Source: Acanthaster planci (lineage: Eukaryota; Echinodermata; Asteroidea; Valvatida; Acanthasteridae). Taken from it: a stretch of 64,000 nucleotides of DNA. The notes below the pieces were generated by a model. It was not told the DNA's origin and ran no database searches. It worked only from the letters and a program-made list of their open reading frames with translations. Both the position numbers and the translations under genes were made by a program. Location of the stretch: the NCBI RefSeq assembly GCF_001949145.1, contig NW_019091358.1, positions 552,265-616,264 on the forward strand, read 5' to 3'. Of this stretch, positions 1-12,700 are shown piece after piece. Every line of letters begins with the position of its first letter. The stretch's first letter is position 1.

Positions 1-555
1 CAGCTCTCTTAATAGTTCAGCTGTCTTCATCACTCATCTCCATGTGCATTGTACACATCTGTGGTCAAGCCTGTTTGCAGACTACATGTACTGTACATGT
101 GCCCATGTAGCATCCTCAGGTAGCAGAGATTGCATGTGGCGTAGTGTGTACTTGTCCGTGCCAGTGTACCACACATACTGTACCATTACCTAATGGAGTA
201 AGGCAGTAACCTTAAATGCCCTAAAGATTCTATTTACATGTAGAGTGTGTACGATGTCCCAGTAATAATGCATCTGAAGCCTTCGGGAATCCCACAGCCA
301 GATACTGACAAGGCAAATTACCAGTAACAAAACCCAACAGAAACAGTGTACATGTACGTGACTTGGTGGATATCCTTGGATTCAGGATTGGTGTTAAATA
401 TGATGTGTAATGCTTTCGCAAATTCCCCGGTTGTTCCTAGTACAGGGAAAGTACCGGTATGGTAGTTGGTAATAGGTTAGACCGTCCCCAGCTAGTGGCT
501 ACTGTCGATTTCCTGAGAGTAACCCCGGTTGTCATTTGTTCTTCCCCCTGCCCAG
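1..555. other. 5' flanking intron of PALS1 (partial)
   Basis: No exon is recognised. By the phase of exon 556-764 this is the end of an upstream PALS1 intron. It contains several TACATGTA words and a pyrimidine tract ending at 555. Confidence 0.6.
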
Positions 556-764
556 AATTGTCCCAGTTGCTGTCCAACCTGGAGCAGATGCAGGCCAAGC
601 TGAGGGACTCGACCAGACCAGAGACCGTCCAGTTCCTGGGCAGCCTCTTCCAGAACCCGGGGTTCCAGCAAGCACTGGAGGTGCACAACCAATTGGTGCA
701 GGTTCACCAACAGACCCAGGTGCCTCTGCCTGTCACCAGCAGTGCCCAACAAATCGCTGCTGAG
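556..764 (+). CDS. PALS1: PALS1 exon a: L27 (N-terminal L27) domain
   Basis: Acceptor CTTCCCCCTGCCCAG precedes 556 and donor GAG|GTGAGA follows 764. The exon enters in phase 1, because base 555 would otherwise supply the G of the first GAA codon. It encodes [16 protein letters not shown] onward to SSAQQIAAE. It aligns without gaps in my recollection to the human L27 segment EIEDLFSSLKHIQ...LISNAQDLAQE. Family role: heterodimeric L27 pairing with PATJ. Confidence 0.93.
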
Positions 765-3700
765 GTGAGATGAGACGTCGAGTTGCAGTTTTTGTGTGTA
801 CTTGTTTCTCACAAGGGTTTACTTCTTTTTCAAACACAGTTTACCGGCATGAGCTGCTTCAAAGGAAATGAAAAAGACATACATGTACCTGACTTCGCTA
901 AAGACCTACTCAGATTTGCATATAAACTTCTGAAAACTTGGCAATTCCGTGAATGGTTTATCACTAAATCAGTGTGTTTTCTTGGAAGTAGTTGTCCCCA
1001 TTCATTTTTCTGGGAGGACATAAATGTATTGGTCATGCAATATATGTTTAAATGTTGGAATTGATGTATCATGTTGTTCATATACCGGTATATACATACA
1101 TGTACTAACACAGGAGAACATGTTACCTGGTAAAATTTGCATGTACGCTATGCATGTGCAGAAGGAAGCGACCAAACTCGATCAGGTTGGTTGGACATCA
1201 GAGAATTGGCCATGGTCCAATTACTGTCGACTTATCCCCCCCAGCTGAGAGCTGCCATCCCCAAATGTTCTCTGATAAGATTCTGCCAACCAGACAGTGC
1301 ATGATAAGGCTGTCTGCTCTGTGTCCTGACCAGGGTGGAGGTCATGCCCCCAGGGAATACATATAGTTATCTTCAGAGGAGCTGGCAAAACAAGTTGCTT
1401 TGGACTCTCTGTGGGCTCTTCAGAAATCAGTTATCTTTGGACCTTTCTTAACTGAATTGAATTAGCTGTCACTGGATTGGTTATTGAGAATAGGGGTACA
1501 TGTATGTATAAAATGTGGTGTGCATTCTGATCCCATGTTAAATGTACTGTAGCTCTCATAGATCACTCAGATGGCCTCACAGTTACCTGGTCTAGTCTCC
1601 ATCATTGCATCATTTTAAATCAGTCAGATAGTTGAGTTTGGGCTTGTGTAATAACTGACAAAATGTACCAGTTTTGTGCTTGCCAAGTGGGGAAGTTTGA
1701 GGATGTCCTGGTCAGACTGGAAACAAAAAACATTGAAAGAGATGCACAAATTTCAACTTGTCATTACATGTGGGTAGTTTTAATCTGCTGTTCTTGTGTC
1801 CATGTACGTTGCATGGAGAATTGAGTGAAAAGTTGAGTTTTTCCTAAGCTGGTATGGGACATTCCGTCTTTCACGGCCTGCGCTTGTAATTGCCTCACTG
1901 TTGGATGTTTTTGCACCTGTGCTTGTTTAGCCACTAGCCGGCAAACAGTATTATGGTACCGGTACAATAGTCATTGTGCTTTAAGCGCGACATCCATGAT
2001 TGTCACAGCCCCTCCCTGCGTGGCGGACATCTGCTCGGATATAGGGAAATCACCAATAAAGAACCTTTCGGGCTTTAGCACTTCCTTTGTGATGCGTGAC
2101 CAGTGGTTTCTATTTTAACAAAGCCAGGAGACACTGTCATTAGTTTTTGATTGGTTTAGAAAGCCTGTTGACAACATTACAATCCTAGCTTTGATCCTGT
2201 TGTGATCCGTGCCTGTCTGTGGTTTCTTTACTTCCTCTTATAAACCTCATTCTATTATGGAAGTATGGGTGGGGGGAAGTTATGGTTAAATTTACTACCG
2301 CCCTTGACACGCCCCCAGCCATTCTTGTGGAATTTGTTTTGGGGACCCTTATGAAAATCTACATCAGACTTTATGATCTGTAACCTAATGCCAAATGTTT
2401 CTGCCAGGCTCTTGCATGATATATACCAGTACATGTATGCACGCATTTCGAGTGGCTAGCAATGTGGGCACTTTATCAATAGAGTATTTTGCTTTTTTTG
2501 GTGCAGTAATTAGGGTTTACCTGCATGTACGTCATTTGAATATACTGCCCACGTGTACATGTACAAGTGTTTACGTGTCGGGTCCCTTTTGCTCTTCTCC
2601 TAAGTGTACGTTCTAACCCACCTGCCCCTAGATTCTTCCTATCAAATAACTTTGACATTGGCAGCTTTTTATTACTCATCAAAAGGCCAAGTTTGATTAG
2701 CTGCTGTCATTAGTCAGCCCCTGGTCCTTTTTTTTTTTTCCTTCATTTTTTATTTTTTGCTGGTGGGTGGAGTATGTTTTATGCACACGTTATTTTGAAC
2801 GATGTCAGATCCCTGATAATAGATGGATTGTGCGTCTGTGCCGTCATGTGTAGGAGCCGTCCTTTTTGCCCCGGACAACAATCCCTTAGTACAGTGTATA
2901 GTGTGGGTGGCTGCCATCTTTGCTCATGCACAATTCTGCTTTACCAGTGTCTCCATGCTGTACATGTACATGTGCAAGAACGTGTACTTCAATGGCATAC
3001 CCACTGCATGTCATTAGATACGGTAGTATCATGGCAGACTGTCTCTGGTTTGAGTGATCTGTCATGTCATTGTAATGCAATTTTAAAATTCCAATTTGTA
3101 CCACTTGTGCCAAGCATGCTGACTTTTTTTGCAGCCCTCCTACCGTTACATCAGTGGCATAATTACTGGTACCTGTTGGTTGAGTTCCAGAGGGATTCTG
3201 GTGTTGTACATATTTTTTTCACTGAAAACATGTTAAATGTGGCTATGCACGTTCATTTGAAAGTTTCAATTGGGGGAGACTACATGTACATGTTATAAGT
3301 AACTGCTAATATTTTAAAACTGGCTGTGTAACACAAAGTGGTTGCTTGCTCTCCGGTTTGTACAGAACATGGTAGGAATGTACATGTATGTTCAAAACTA
3401 ACGGTTTCCAATTCTGGAAATATAATTTACACTTTGTGAAAGTTTGGGTTATTCAGCTTCTCTGAAAATCAAATCCTTGACAGTCAAGTTGGTGCATCCC
3501 TGTTTCCCATGCATGATCTTGATATCTTATACACAGTAGACAGATTGTCTGTAAGCAGATCCTTTGTGATTTGTCTAATGTTGGAGGTACTCAAAGCATC
3601 ACCCATAATGCTGCATTGTTCTCCCGGAAGTATTGTCCATTTTTCGTATCCTTTCTGTTGATAATATCTGAGAGAAAGTTGTAGTTTCCTAAGTCTGGAA

Positions 3701-6700
3701 TGATGGATAGCCCAAGTCTCGTTGGTATGTTTTATCGCTAGCCGTGTCATTTTATTTTACCCTACCTCATTTGTCTTTGTTGCGCTCTAGGTGAAAGCAG
3801 GAGCCAAGACAAGTCAGAGTGATGAAGCACAGGAACTCACAAGGATACTTGAGACTCCGGAATTCAAGGTAAGGAATCCTGTTGATATGGGAAAAGTTAA
3901 CCAGTCGGTGATGCCGGACATTATTAGTCCGTGACGAACTTATCGACAGCGTAATGTTTATATTTGGTGGAAAGATAGACTTTTGAACACAGGGCACCAC
4001 GATCACAGTCCTTTACAAAGTTACACATGCTGACCTTTGGTGGTCATTTGTTCAAGATTTTTTTCAACATTTCTTACCGCGTCGTTTTTTTTCCTTTTAA
4101 GACTGAGACAATGATGCTGAGCACTATTTGCTGTAGTGCCCATCTGTGGCACACAGCCACATATTTTCAGAGCTCCACATGCGCTCTACCTCCATGGACC
4201 TAAGTGAACTTGCATGTGTGTACAAACTCAGTGGGAATGACTCTCTTTGAGTCAAAAGTGGGGACAAGGACAGGTGTCACCTGGCACCGCGCACAGAATT
4301 TGCGTAGAACTTGTTTAAACCTCATCATCATAGCGTGCACAAAAAATCCCCGCAGGTTAACATGTCCCCGGCAGGACCTGGTTTTTCAAAAAGAAATCAA
4401 GGATATGTCAACTGTGCTAAGATGGGACTTGTACCTAAGACCACCTGCTGGTTAGGGCAGACATCATGCCATTTAGTTTGGCTCAATGTGAATTAGTTTG
4501 ATTTGATTAGAATATAGATCTTCCTGTCTATGACATCTGATAAAAGATCATAAGTTCCTCAAGTACATGTGGTGGAACGATGGATAGCTCAAACCCCTTT
4601 GGTATATTTTACACTAGCTGTAGATTAGATTCAAATTAGTTAAGTTTAGATTTTTTGACATTTTGAGTAATGGTGCCATCTTTTGTTACTCTAAGAGTTT
4701 CCTCAGCCTTCCTACACCTAATATTTGTAATTGTTTTGTTCCTGTCCAGTTGTGGCAAGGCTGAAAAGGGTTTATAACTGTCGTTTGTTACATTTACTAG
4801 TATGTGACAGATGTTGTCAATTTGGACATTGTGGGCCTAGCATTAATTCCAGCTTCCCTATAAATAGATCAGTGATACAGTTGTCATGCTTCTGGATATG
4901 TTGCCCATATGATGTCATTGTGGGATTAACCTTGAACGCTGTAAGCCTTTTCCAAACCCTGTGAATCTTTCATAATGCTAGACTGTGCAGTGACACATGA
5001 CACATTCCTTGTAATTAGTTAAAAGTTTGAAATCCTGTGAAATTTCCAAGGAATCACATCTGGGTCTGTCAGTATTGAGTTTTGTCAAAATAAAACGCTG
5101 AGATGGTGGATTGGTTGTCTGCTTTTTGAGTGGATAGGGTACGCACGATTTTTTGTCCAAAATATAGGTGGGCTGACTTCAAAAGTTTTTGTGATGAGAT
5201 ACATGAAAATGTCTCTGGGAAAGCCTTAGAAATATAATGTGGAGATTTTTATATGGCCATCAAGTTTGTAAAGCGCATTCAGTCAGTGAAAGGCCAGCTT
5301 CTCCAAATGGAAATTCCCGCGGAATTTTGCCTTAATGTAGAAAGTTCTCCTCACTTTATTACAGGGTCTGTCCTGTTTATGAAGGTGTATTGGACTGTAC
5401 TGTAACATGAAATGAATTAGAACAAACTCATTAATATTGATAGAAGATGAAGCCAACAGTGCTAAGTATTGTTGAATTTTTGGTCGTTCTAAGGTCCAAG
5501 AATGTACATGTAGATGCAGTAGGTTGTGTACCCAAGAAGGATTGTAGAATGACATAATTGTTCCATACAGATGCTGTCATCCTAAATATGCAACGATGCA
5601 GACTACCCACTGAGCAGAACTTGTCCCATAGGAACTCAATTCACAATTGCTATGAGTCCAGCCCATGGTACCCTGGTTCAGTTCCTCCCGGAGACTCTAA
5701 TTGAAAGTGATTGATCTGGCTGTGTGTGTTAGATAACTGTTATTGTAAGGGGAAGACTAGCTCACCAATTATACCCCAGGGGCAGGGATGTTACTCATGG
5801 CAGGGGTTTGGCAGGTGTACCTCTCCATCTTGACCTGTCGTTAAGGTCAGGGGACAAGATCGTTGCACAGCCCAGTTTGGGGTTGAATGGGGACAAAGCA
5901 GTATTATTTCAAACACACGAAAAAGGTTCACAAGTTTAAGTAATGTACCATAAAGTGTTTGTTTAAAACCCAGCACATTCACCTTAACTCCCTGAATCCC
6001 CCCACCTATTGGGAGATGTAAAAAAACTCTTAGGGGACCAAAACTTCAAAGGTTCATACACTTGCACAAAGTTGATATTTTGTACTTACAGTGTAACGTC
6101 AAAGAAGAACTGAATTTGTGCCAAATACTGTGTATTTGCCAATCACAATAGTCAACTCTACATTTCTTGTGAGGAATATCCTATTATGCACTCTATGTGT
6201 ACATATACAATACTGTATGTGTACATTATGCAGTATCTTACAGCCTAGCCATAGAACATCACAGTGTACTGATGAAGGTGATGGCCAACCTTGTGCAGCA
6301 GAAGCATGTACATGTACTGTACATGTATGCTTGTGTATCCTAGGTTGCTCAGGTCAACTGAGCTTTCCACATATTGATTCTTGGGACACGGGGAACCAGT
6401 GGATGTACCACCAGCTCCTAGACAGAGGTGACAGTTAAGCAGCAAAAGGTCGAAGGTGAAACCACTGTTCAGGGGACTAGGGTTCTGTTTATTGTCATCT
6501 TGGCGGAGCAGTTCTTCTTGTCTGCATGCAGGCCCTTTTCCCCCTCTCTCCCAGTGTCTGAGTTTTTTCTGCCATGCCTACACAGTATCCGTCTAGACTC
6601 AGTGGAAGGGAAAACATGACTTGTTGGTGTTGAAGTCTGCAGGTGAGGTGGGTGTGGTTCTCAAGTGTCCAGAGGGACAAGCTGTGTTACTAAACTTGGA

Positions 6701-9700
6701 TGCCCTGAAGTCTCACGAATCCTGTGGGCATTTCTGCCACAGCCACTGTGCAATCTACATGTAGATCAACCCAAACAGTAACTCAGCCATCGGTAGGTTT
6801 TGCACTTGAGTGAGTTGTGGCACGCCAGGTACATGTACATGTATATTCATCGTGACATGTTTTACACAATGAGCCAGCTCGGTATTTCAAAAAGCCAAGG
6901 TCTTTCGGGAACAAAGTGCGTGCGTGAGTCAGCGTATGGGTGCGCGGATAAGACAGGCTGTCGCGCATGCACGTAGCTGTTCCCGAATAGCTTCGTAATG
7001 GGCATGTGCTGTTGGCATACTGGACTGGCTCATTGCATGTCAGTCAATGTCCTGCCAATGAGCAATTTTAAGAGTTCAGATTGCACAGTTGGTGTGCTGA
7101 GTTTAGCAGTGGTATCATTCACTGAGTTCCTGATGTTTTCTTACATGTGGCCACTCGTTCAGACACATGTACATGTAAGTGCAGGTTTGGACTTGGTGTT
7201 CGGGTCCCTGTGGAGATGTATATGTACCTGGTACATGTACCTTTGAGCACTAGTTGTACATGTAGATTTGAACCTTGGTATGCACCATAGAGGTCAGACT
7301 GGTCTATTGTGGGTGCCAACAAACAGCTCACAAACAAGCCAAGAATATCTGAGCAATAATCACTCAATCTAGGCTCTCCTCATCTGCCCTACTCTAACCC
7401 TTTTTGCCGTCTGTGCCAAATCTGGAAAGCAAATGGTGAGGGCGTTTTTAAAGAGCACCTTAAGGAAAACATGTTTTCTGTGATTTTATCTGTTCAAATA
7501 AATATGGAAGCATGTGTATGCCAAACAATGCATGTAGCCATTGTTTGGCTTGCTAGGGTTTACCCACTACGAACACGGCGAGGGTTCCCCTCGTTTTCTC
7601 TGTTTTCTCAGAATGACGCAATCTACATTCAGAATTCGCATCTTGGCATGAGCAGAAAAAACCCTTTTTAGCTTGTTGTACATGTAGTTGTACTAAGAAG
7701 ACAAGTGACACTGGGTTGGATTTGGATGCTTCCATATTTATTTGAACGGATAAAAGCAGAGAAAACATGTTTTCCTTAGAGGGGCTCTTTAAATGGGGAG
7801 AAAGAGCACAACAAAACCTACATGTAAGTCTTCCAACCAGCTTTCTCTTTGTTGACTGAAATATGAGAGGCCTTATGTGTCAAAGTAGAAAATTCTGACA
7901 GTGATTCCTGCCAGGTAAGTTATCAGTCTTAGAGGGCATTTCTATTTTGCATGTAATGCACTGGGAATCTGTGGTACGTTAGGCGATCTGTGTGTATGTT
8001 ATCCTTTTAGCTTAACTCTCTTTTGACTGATGTCAAGAGGGCTTCTTGAATGAGCCGACTCACACTGCAGCAGTTTCCCTGCTATATTCTGGGGAAAGCA
8101 TTCATACAGTAATACAGCATCCCAGATCTCACTGAGCGAGAGCCTGATGCAATATCGGGAGTGGCAATATACTCACATCATCTCTGGTGGGTTATGGTAC
8201 TTTGTTTGATTTACGATAAATCTTGTTTGGGAATGGAGGTGCACGAAGTCCCTCTTTCTGCCAAGTCCCTCTTTCTGCCACCGTGGAGAGTGCTCATTAC
8301 CATCAGCAGGTCCTTCGTCGTAAATCATTCAGGGACGTGTTAGCCACAGGATGTGTTCTCTGAGTGCTGACAAGAGTGGGCAGGAACATGTGGCACTTTC
8401 ACGCGTGCCTCTGGGGTCTGGATGTTAAACTTTTGTCGGGGCGTTGTCATTTGGGATTTTCGTATACTCGTAAGTATGAACAGCAGCCACTTCCTCCCAG
8501 CAAAGGGCAGTCTGGCTGTTACCGAGCATGAACTGCAAGGAATTGACGTCAGTGTCGGCAAACCACTCGAAAACAACTTTGCGTCAACTTGACTGTGCAT
8601 TTTGTGGGGCATGCCATATTTTTTCTTGGGTCCTGGCCCTCTGTGTATACATATGTTTTGTCGTACAGGTCGTGATGTTGACTATTCTGTCCTCCCGCTG
8701 CACTGCACACTTCAATCATTGTTGTTCGGAATAGGGTGACCTTGATCTGCCTCCACTGGCATTTGAACTTGAATGCTGTCATTGAAAATGCAATTGAAGG
8801 TCTTTGAGGGAATGCCATGCTCACATCACAATTAATGTTTCACGTCTCAGGCACCCGCTATCGTGGAGTGACCACAGTGTTCTCGCGCAGAGTCACTGTT
8901 GAAATTAGTTATTGACATACATGTACATTGTACAGGGCAGGCACATGTCTGTAGTTTCACGTGCTGTAATAAAACTGTTAACATGTATGTACATGTAAAA
9001 CAAATAATAGTGTTTCACAGTTTGGCTAACTGTACTTTCTTCCAGGATCATGAACAAATTGATCAGGCAGATCATGGTGAGCATTCTTGTCAAACATCTG
9101 CCAATGCCCCATCTTGGATTTGGCTGAACGTAAAAGGAGATGCAGATCCCAATTTTCTAGAACAAAAGTGCTCCTTTTTGAAGGATGTGAATGTTGGAGT
9201 TGGCTTTTAAAGTTCCCTTCGGAATTTTTGCCGTTGAGTTGTTTTTTTCTGTGGTTTTTTTTTTACATGGTCTGACTCTGTATATATCTTGGCACAAAAC
9301 TGGAAACGTGGACTGAACAGGAAAAGCACAATTTAGCATGTCAAACTCAAAAACAGCCAAGTCACATGCGAACAGGAAAGCTGCAAAGGAGCTTTCCAAA
9401 TCCGATTCGGCCTCCCCCCATCATACCCAGGGTGCTGTTTCCAACCTAAACTTCCACTCTGAGGACTTTCTCAACCCTCCCCTGTGATGACTCAAAGATG
9501 ACCTTTCCTGTGGACCCTGGCACAAAGATTCATAACCGCAACATCCAAGGGTCGTCCTTGAGACTATCCACCCCAGCCTCCAAAGATGAAGTAATTGCAC
9601 CCCAAGTCTATTTGGCAGGTTGTGTACTGCACTGTCACGCTGTTGTGTAGGTATTAAACCTCAAAGCATAACCCTCTTTACAAACTTTTCGTCCGTTCCT

Positions 9701-12700
9701 GAAGCGTACGGTTAGGGGAGTGGTTTATGGCCCATGTTCCCTTTCAGAAAGTTGGAAAAGGTCGATCAGATCAGCCGTGAAGATTTTCTTATGTATGTTT
9801 TTAGCAAGCTGGGGAAGGGGGAGATGAAAGAATGCCTGTATGTTGTGTACTCTCATGAAAAGAATGACCAAAATCCGTGACTCCTGACCCTACCCAATTT
9901 TCACAAGAAATACCCAACTTGGCCCATTAGCAGACAGTGGTGTAGCATCAAAGAGCCCTTTCCACCATAAATGCCCCTATCTTAACCCCAACAGTACCGG
10001 GCGTTGTTTGGCTTAGAGTACTCAGTACTACAAAATACTACGTAACACTCTGAGCCTGAAGGACCTAGCGTTACAAATTACTATTTCTGGCTAGGTTTAT
10101 TCCATTGTTATTCGTACAGAGAACAATGAAACTATGCATTCATAGTGCCACAGCATTGTATGGTACATTGTCTTCTCTATTGTATTTTATGGCTTCAGAG
10201 AATAATAATGTCATGTTCTCTTACAAGGGACAGGGCTGAGTACTACATTTTACTACTAAGTGATACTTTGTAGCATTTGGGACTGTTAGGGTTAATGTAT
10301 TGCAAACTTCAGATCACCTTGCTACCGGTATGACACTGGCTGAAATGTCTAACCAGCACCTGAGGAAAAAAAGATGTTTGATTCACTGCTATGATCAACG
10401 CAATGTAACAGAATGGTCCCAGTTCATATTTTTGTTCGGTAACATTCTTGAAACCTTTGGAATCAACCACTGTCATTATATACTGTACATGTGTGTGATA
10501 TACGTGATAGCATTTCTGTCAGTGGATGGCTCGACCCGTTGTTGATGTGCACGGTCCTAACCCTAACTTTCAAGGAGTCTCACTTTAAAACCTAATGGAA
10601 ATGATTGTAAATGTACGTGTAGATGGGATATGCCTCCCTGGATCTCATAAAAGCATCAGAAATCTGCCAATGTACACTTAAGGAATTTTGAGGGTTGGCT
10701 CTAATGCAGTGAATTAGAGGGTCATTGCTGTCTTGAGAGGCTTTTAGAGAAAAAAAATGAAAAGGTTCCTAGAGTTTTGTCGGAGTGAAGACCACAAAGT
10801 TTGTGTTCCTTTGCAAATTTCCAACCACTTGGCCACCAACTTTACTTTACCATACCTTCAATCAGTTTCGTTGCTTTATATTTGCCCCACAGTCCCTGCT
10901 GTCGACCCACGACAACATCGCCTCCAGGGACCCCACCCAGATGCTTGGGCCCGAAGACCAAGAGGACGACCTTAACTTGGAGATGGTAGAGGAAGACTCG
11001 GTCAAGATTGTTCGGATTGACAAAACCAACGAACCCCTGGTAAGGCTCGAAAACCCACATACTGTCAAATTTGTGTAGGAGTCGATGGCTGCATTTGATT
11101 GGCTCACGCTGGTCAACCTTGACCTGGGGGTGATTGTGTATGTTGTATCACACAAGCAGTGGGGAGGAGGCCGACAAGGTTGAACCTGTGTAACCATGAA
11201 AACTAATTGAATGCACCCTGTGGTTCAGGGGTCCTCTGCCTCTTCAACTGTGAGACGGCGCACCTCACTGATTGGAGTGACCACCTCAGGCTTTTAGGGT
11301 TGAATTATACCACTTCACTCTAAAAATAGACAAAGATGGAAGGAAAAAGCAGAGTAACTTAGATATTTTGAAACAGATCAGATTCAAATTATTCAGAAGG
11401 GTAAAGAGGGACTTACAATATTAGATTGATTTATTTTAGAGGAGAAATTTGGAGAAAATGTAATATTAGACTATATAGAATTTATTTTAGGCCTTTTTGA
11501 AAACACTTGCTTTTGTTCTAGGCACTAGAATTTTGGCAAATTTGTTTGACCACCACGCACAGATCAGTACCCCAGGGGAACCCTGCTATGGTTGTTCCAG
11601 CTGAACCGCAGGTTTCGAAATTGTTTGTTGAGCCTATTGTACTTTGACCATCCATTTTGAACGGAGCCAAAACAGTGACTGATATCTGAGTCACAGGGTC
11701 TCACAGTTTGGCCATCATCGCCGTCTCATTAACTGAATTTCTTCATTTTAAAGTTTTCCAAGTTCCTGAGTATGGGTACTTCCACTCAGGAAGGAGTCCT
11801 TGAAAAGCAATTCCGTTTAGAGTGGAAATAGGGATAATTGTACGTTCAATCATATGGGGGGGGTTAATACGCTTGAAAATGAAAACAATTGCTTGTTTGC
11901 TGTACTTGTTAAATTCCCTACAGAGTGAACTGACCTGAATTTTTCTTCACATGTGGTTAATCTTATTTAGAAATAAATCATGTTCAACATCACTTGTGCG
12001 TGTCTATTCTCAAATTACATGTCCGGTATGTGTAAAAATGAAGTACCAGTGCAGGAAAACAGACTTGATTGGATTTTTCAGTGTAGACTGTCCACAGTTT
12101 GTCAGAGTGCAATAAATTACCAAGGTCAGTGAACTCTTGAGTGGAAGAAACACCTGTTGAGTCAGGACCTTGGATCAGAAAATGAAGATCCTTTTCCAAA
12201 ATAAGCACCAAAGTAGCAGCTGGCCCAGCGAGGCCAGAGAACCCACCATTTGAATGTTTGTAAATTGTGTTGGTCGGTGGTTCGGCATCTGACAGATACA
12301 TGTACTGCATCTAATGAATTTCTCTTCCCCCGAGGAGACTTACTGTCAACTGTTTGTCTAGCATCAGTGTGTCAGGCATGACTTGCCACATGCCACTTTG
12401 GCACACCTCAGTTACGTGGTTTGTGCCAAGAGCGATCGATCGTAGAGTCCAAGAAAAATGTCTGATTTTATCAGAAATGAATGGAACTGGTCTTTCTCAA
12501 ATGACGTCACTTCTTACTGATTAGACATGTAAACCGGCATTTTAAATGTCAAATTTTCGTGACACACATCCTTTTGACTGTGCCATGTTTAGAAAATATT
12601 GGATCAATACATAAATAGAACATTTTGGGCACTATGCGAATGTGCACCTGATAGTGTTGAGTACGGGGTTGTAATTTTCCTATGAAGATGTCGTCCTATG

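Larger units (their letters stand above)
3869..10892 (+). other. PALS1 intron, 7.0 kb, with two inverted-repeat elements
   Basis: No coding exon could be supported between 3869 and 10892. The protein join across it is seamless against human PALS1. It holds the second copy of a dispersed repeat (4515-4625), a 347-base inverted-repeat element (7447-7793) and a TTAA-flanked element (9982-10295). Two full CRE-like palindromes elsewhere in the gene are near chance frequency. Confidence 0.6.

Noticed and set aside
2774-3298. 174-codon plus-strand open frame
   Set aside because: No domain or family likeness, Cys/His-rich translation of TACATGTA-type sequence, and inside a PALS1 intron without splice logic.
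8544-8551. TGACGTCA CRE palindromes (also 12502-12509 and 39721-39728)
   Set aside because: Three 8-mers in 64 kb is close to random expectation (about one to two); no clustering or promoter context.
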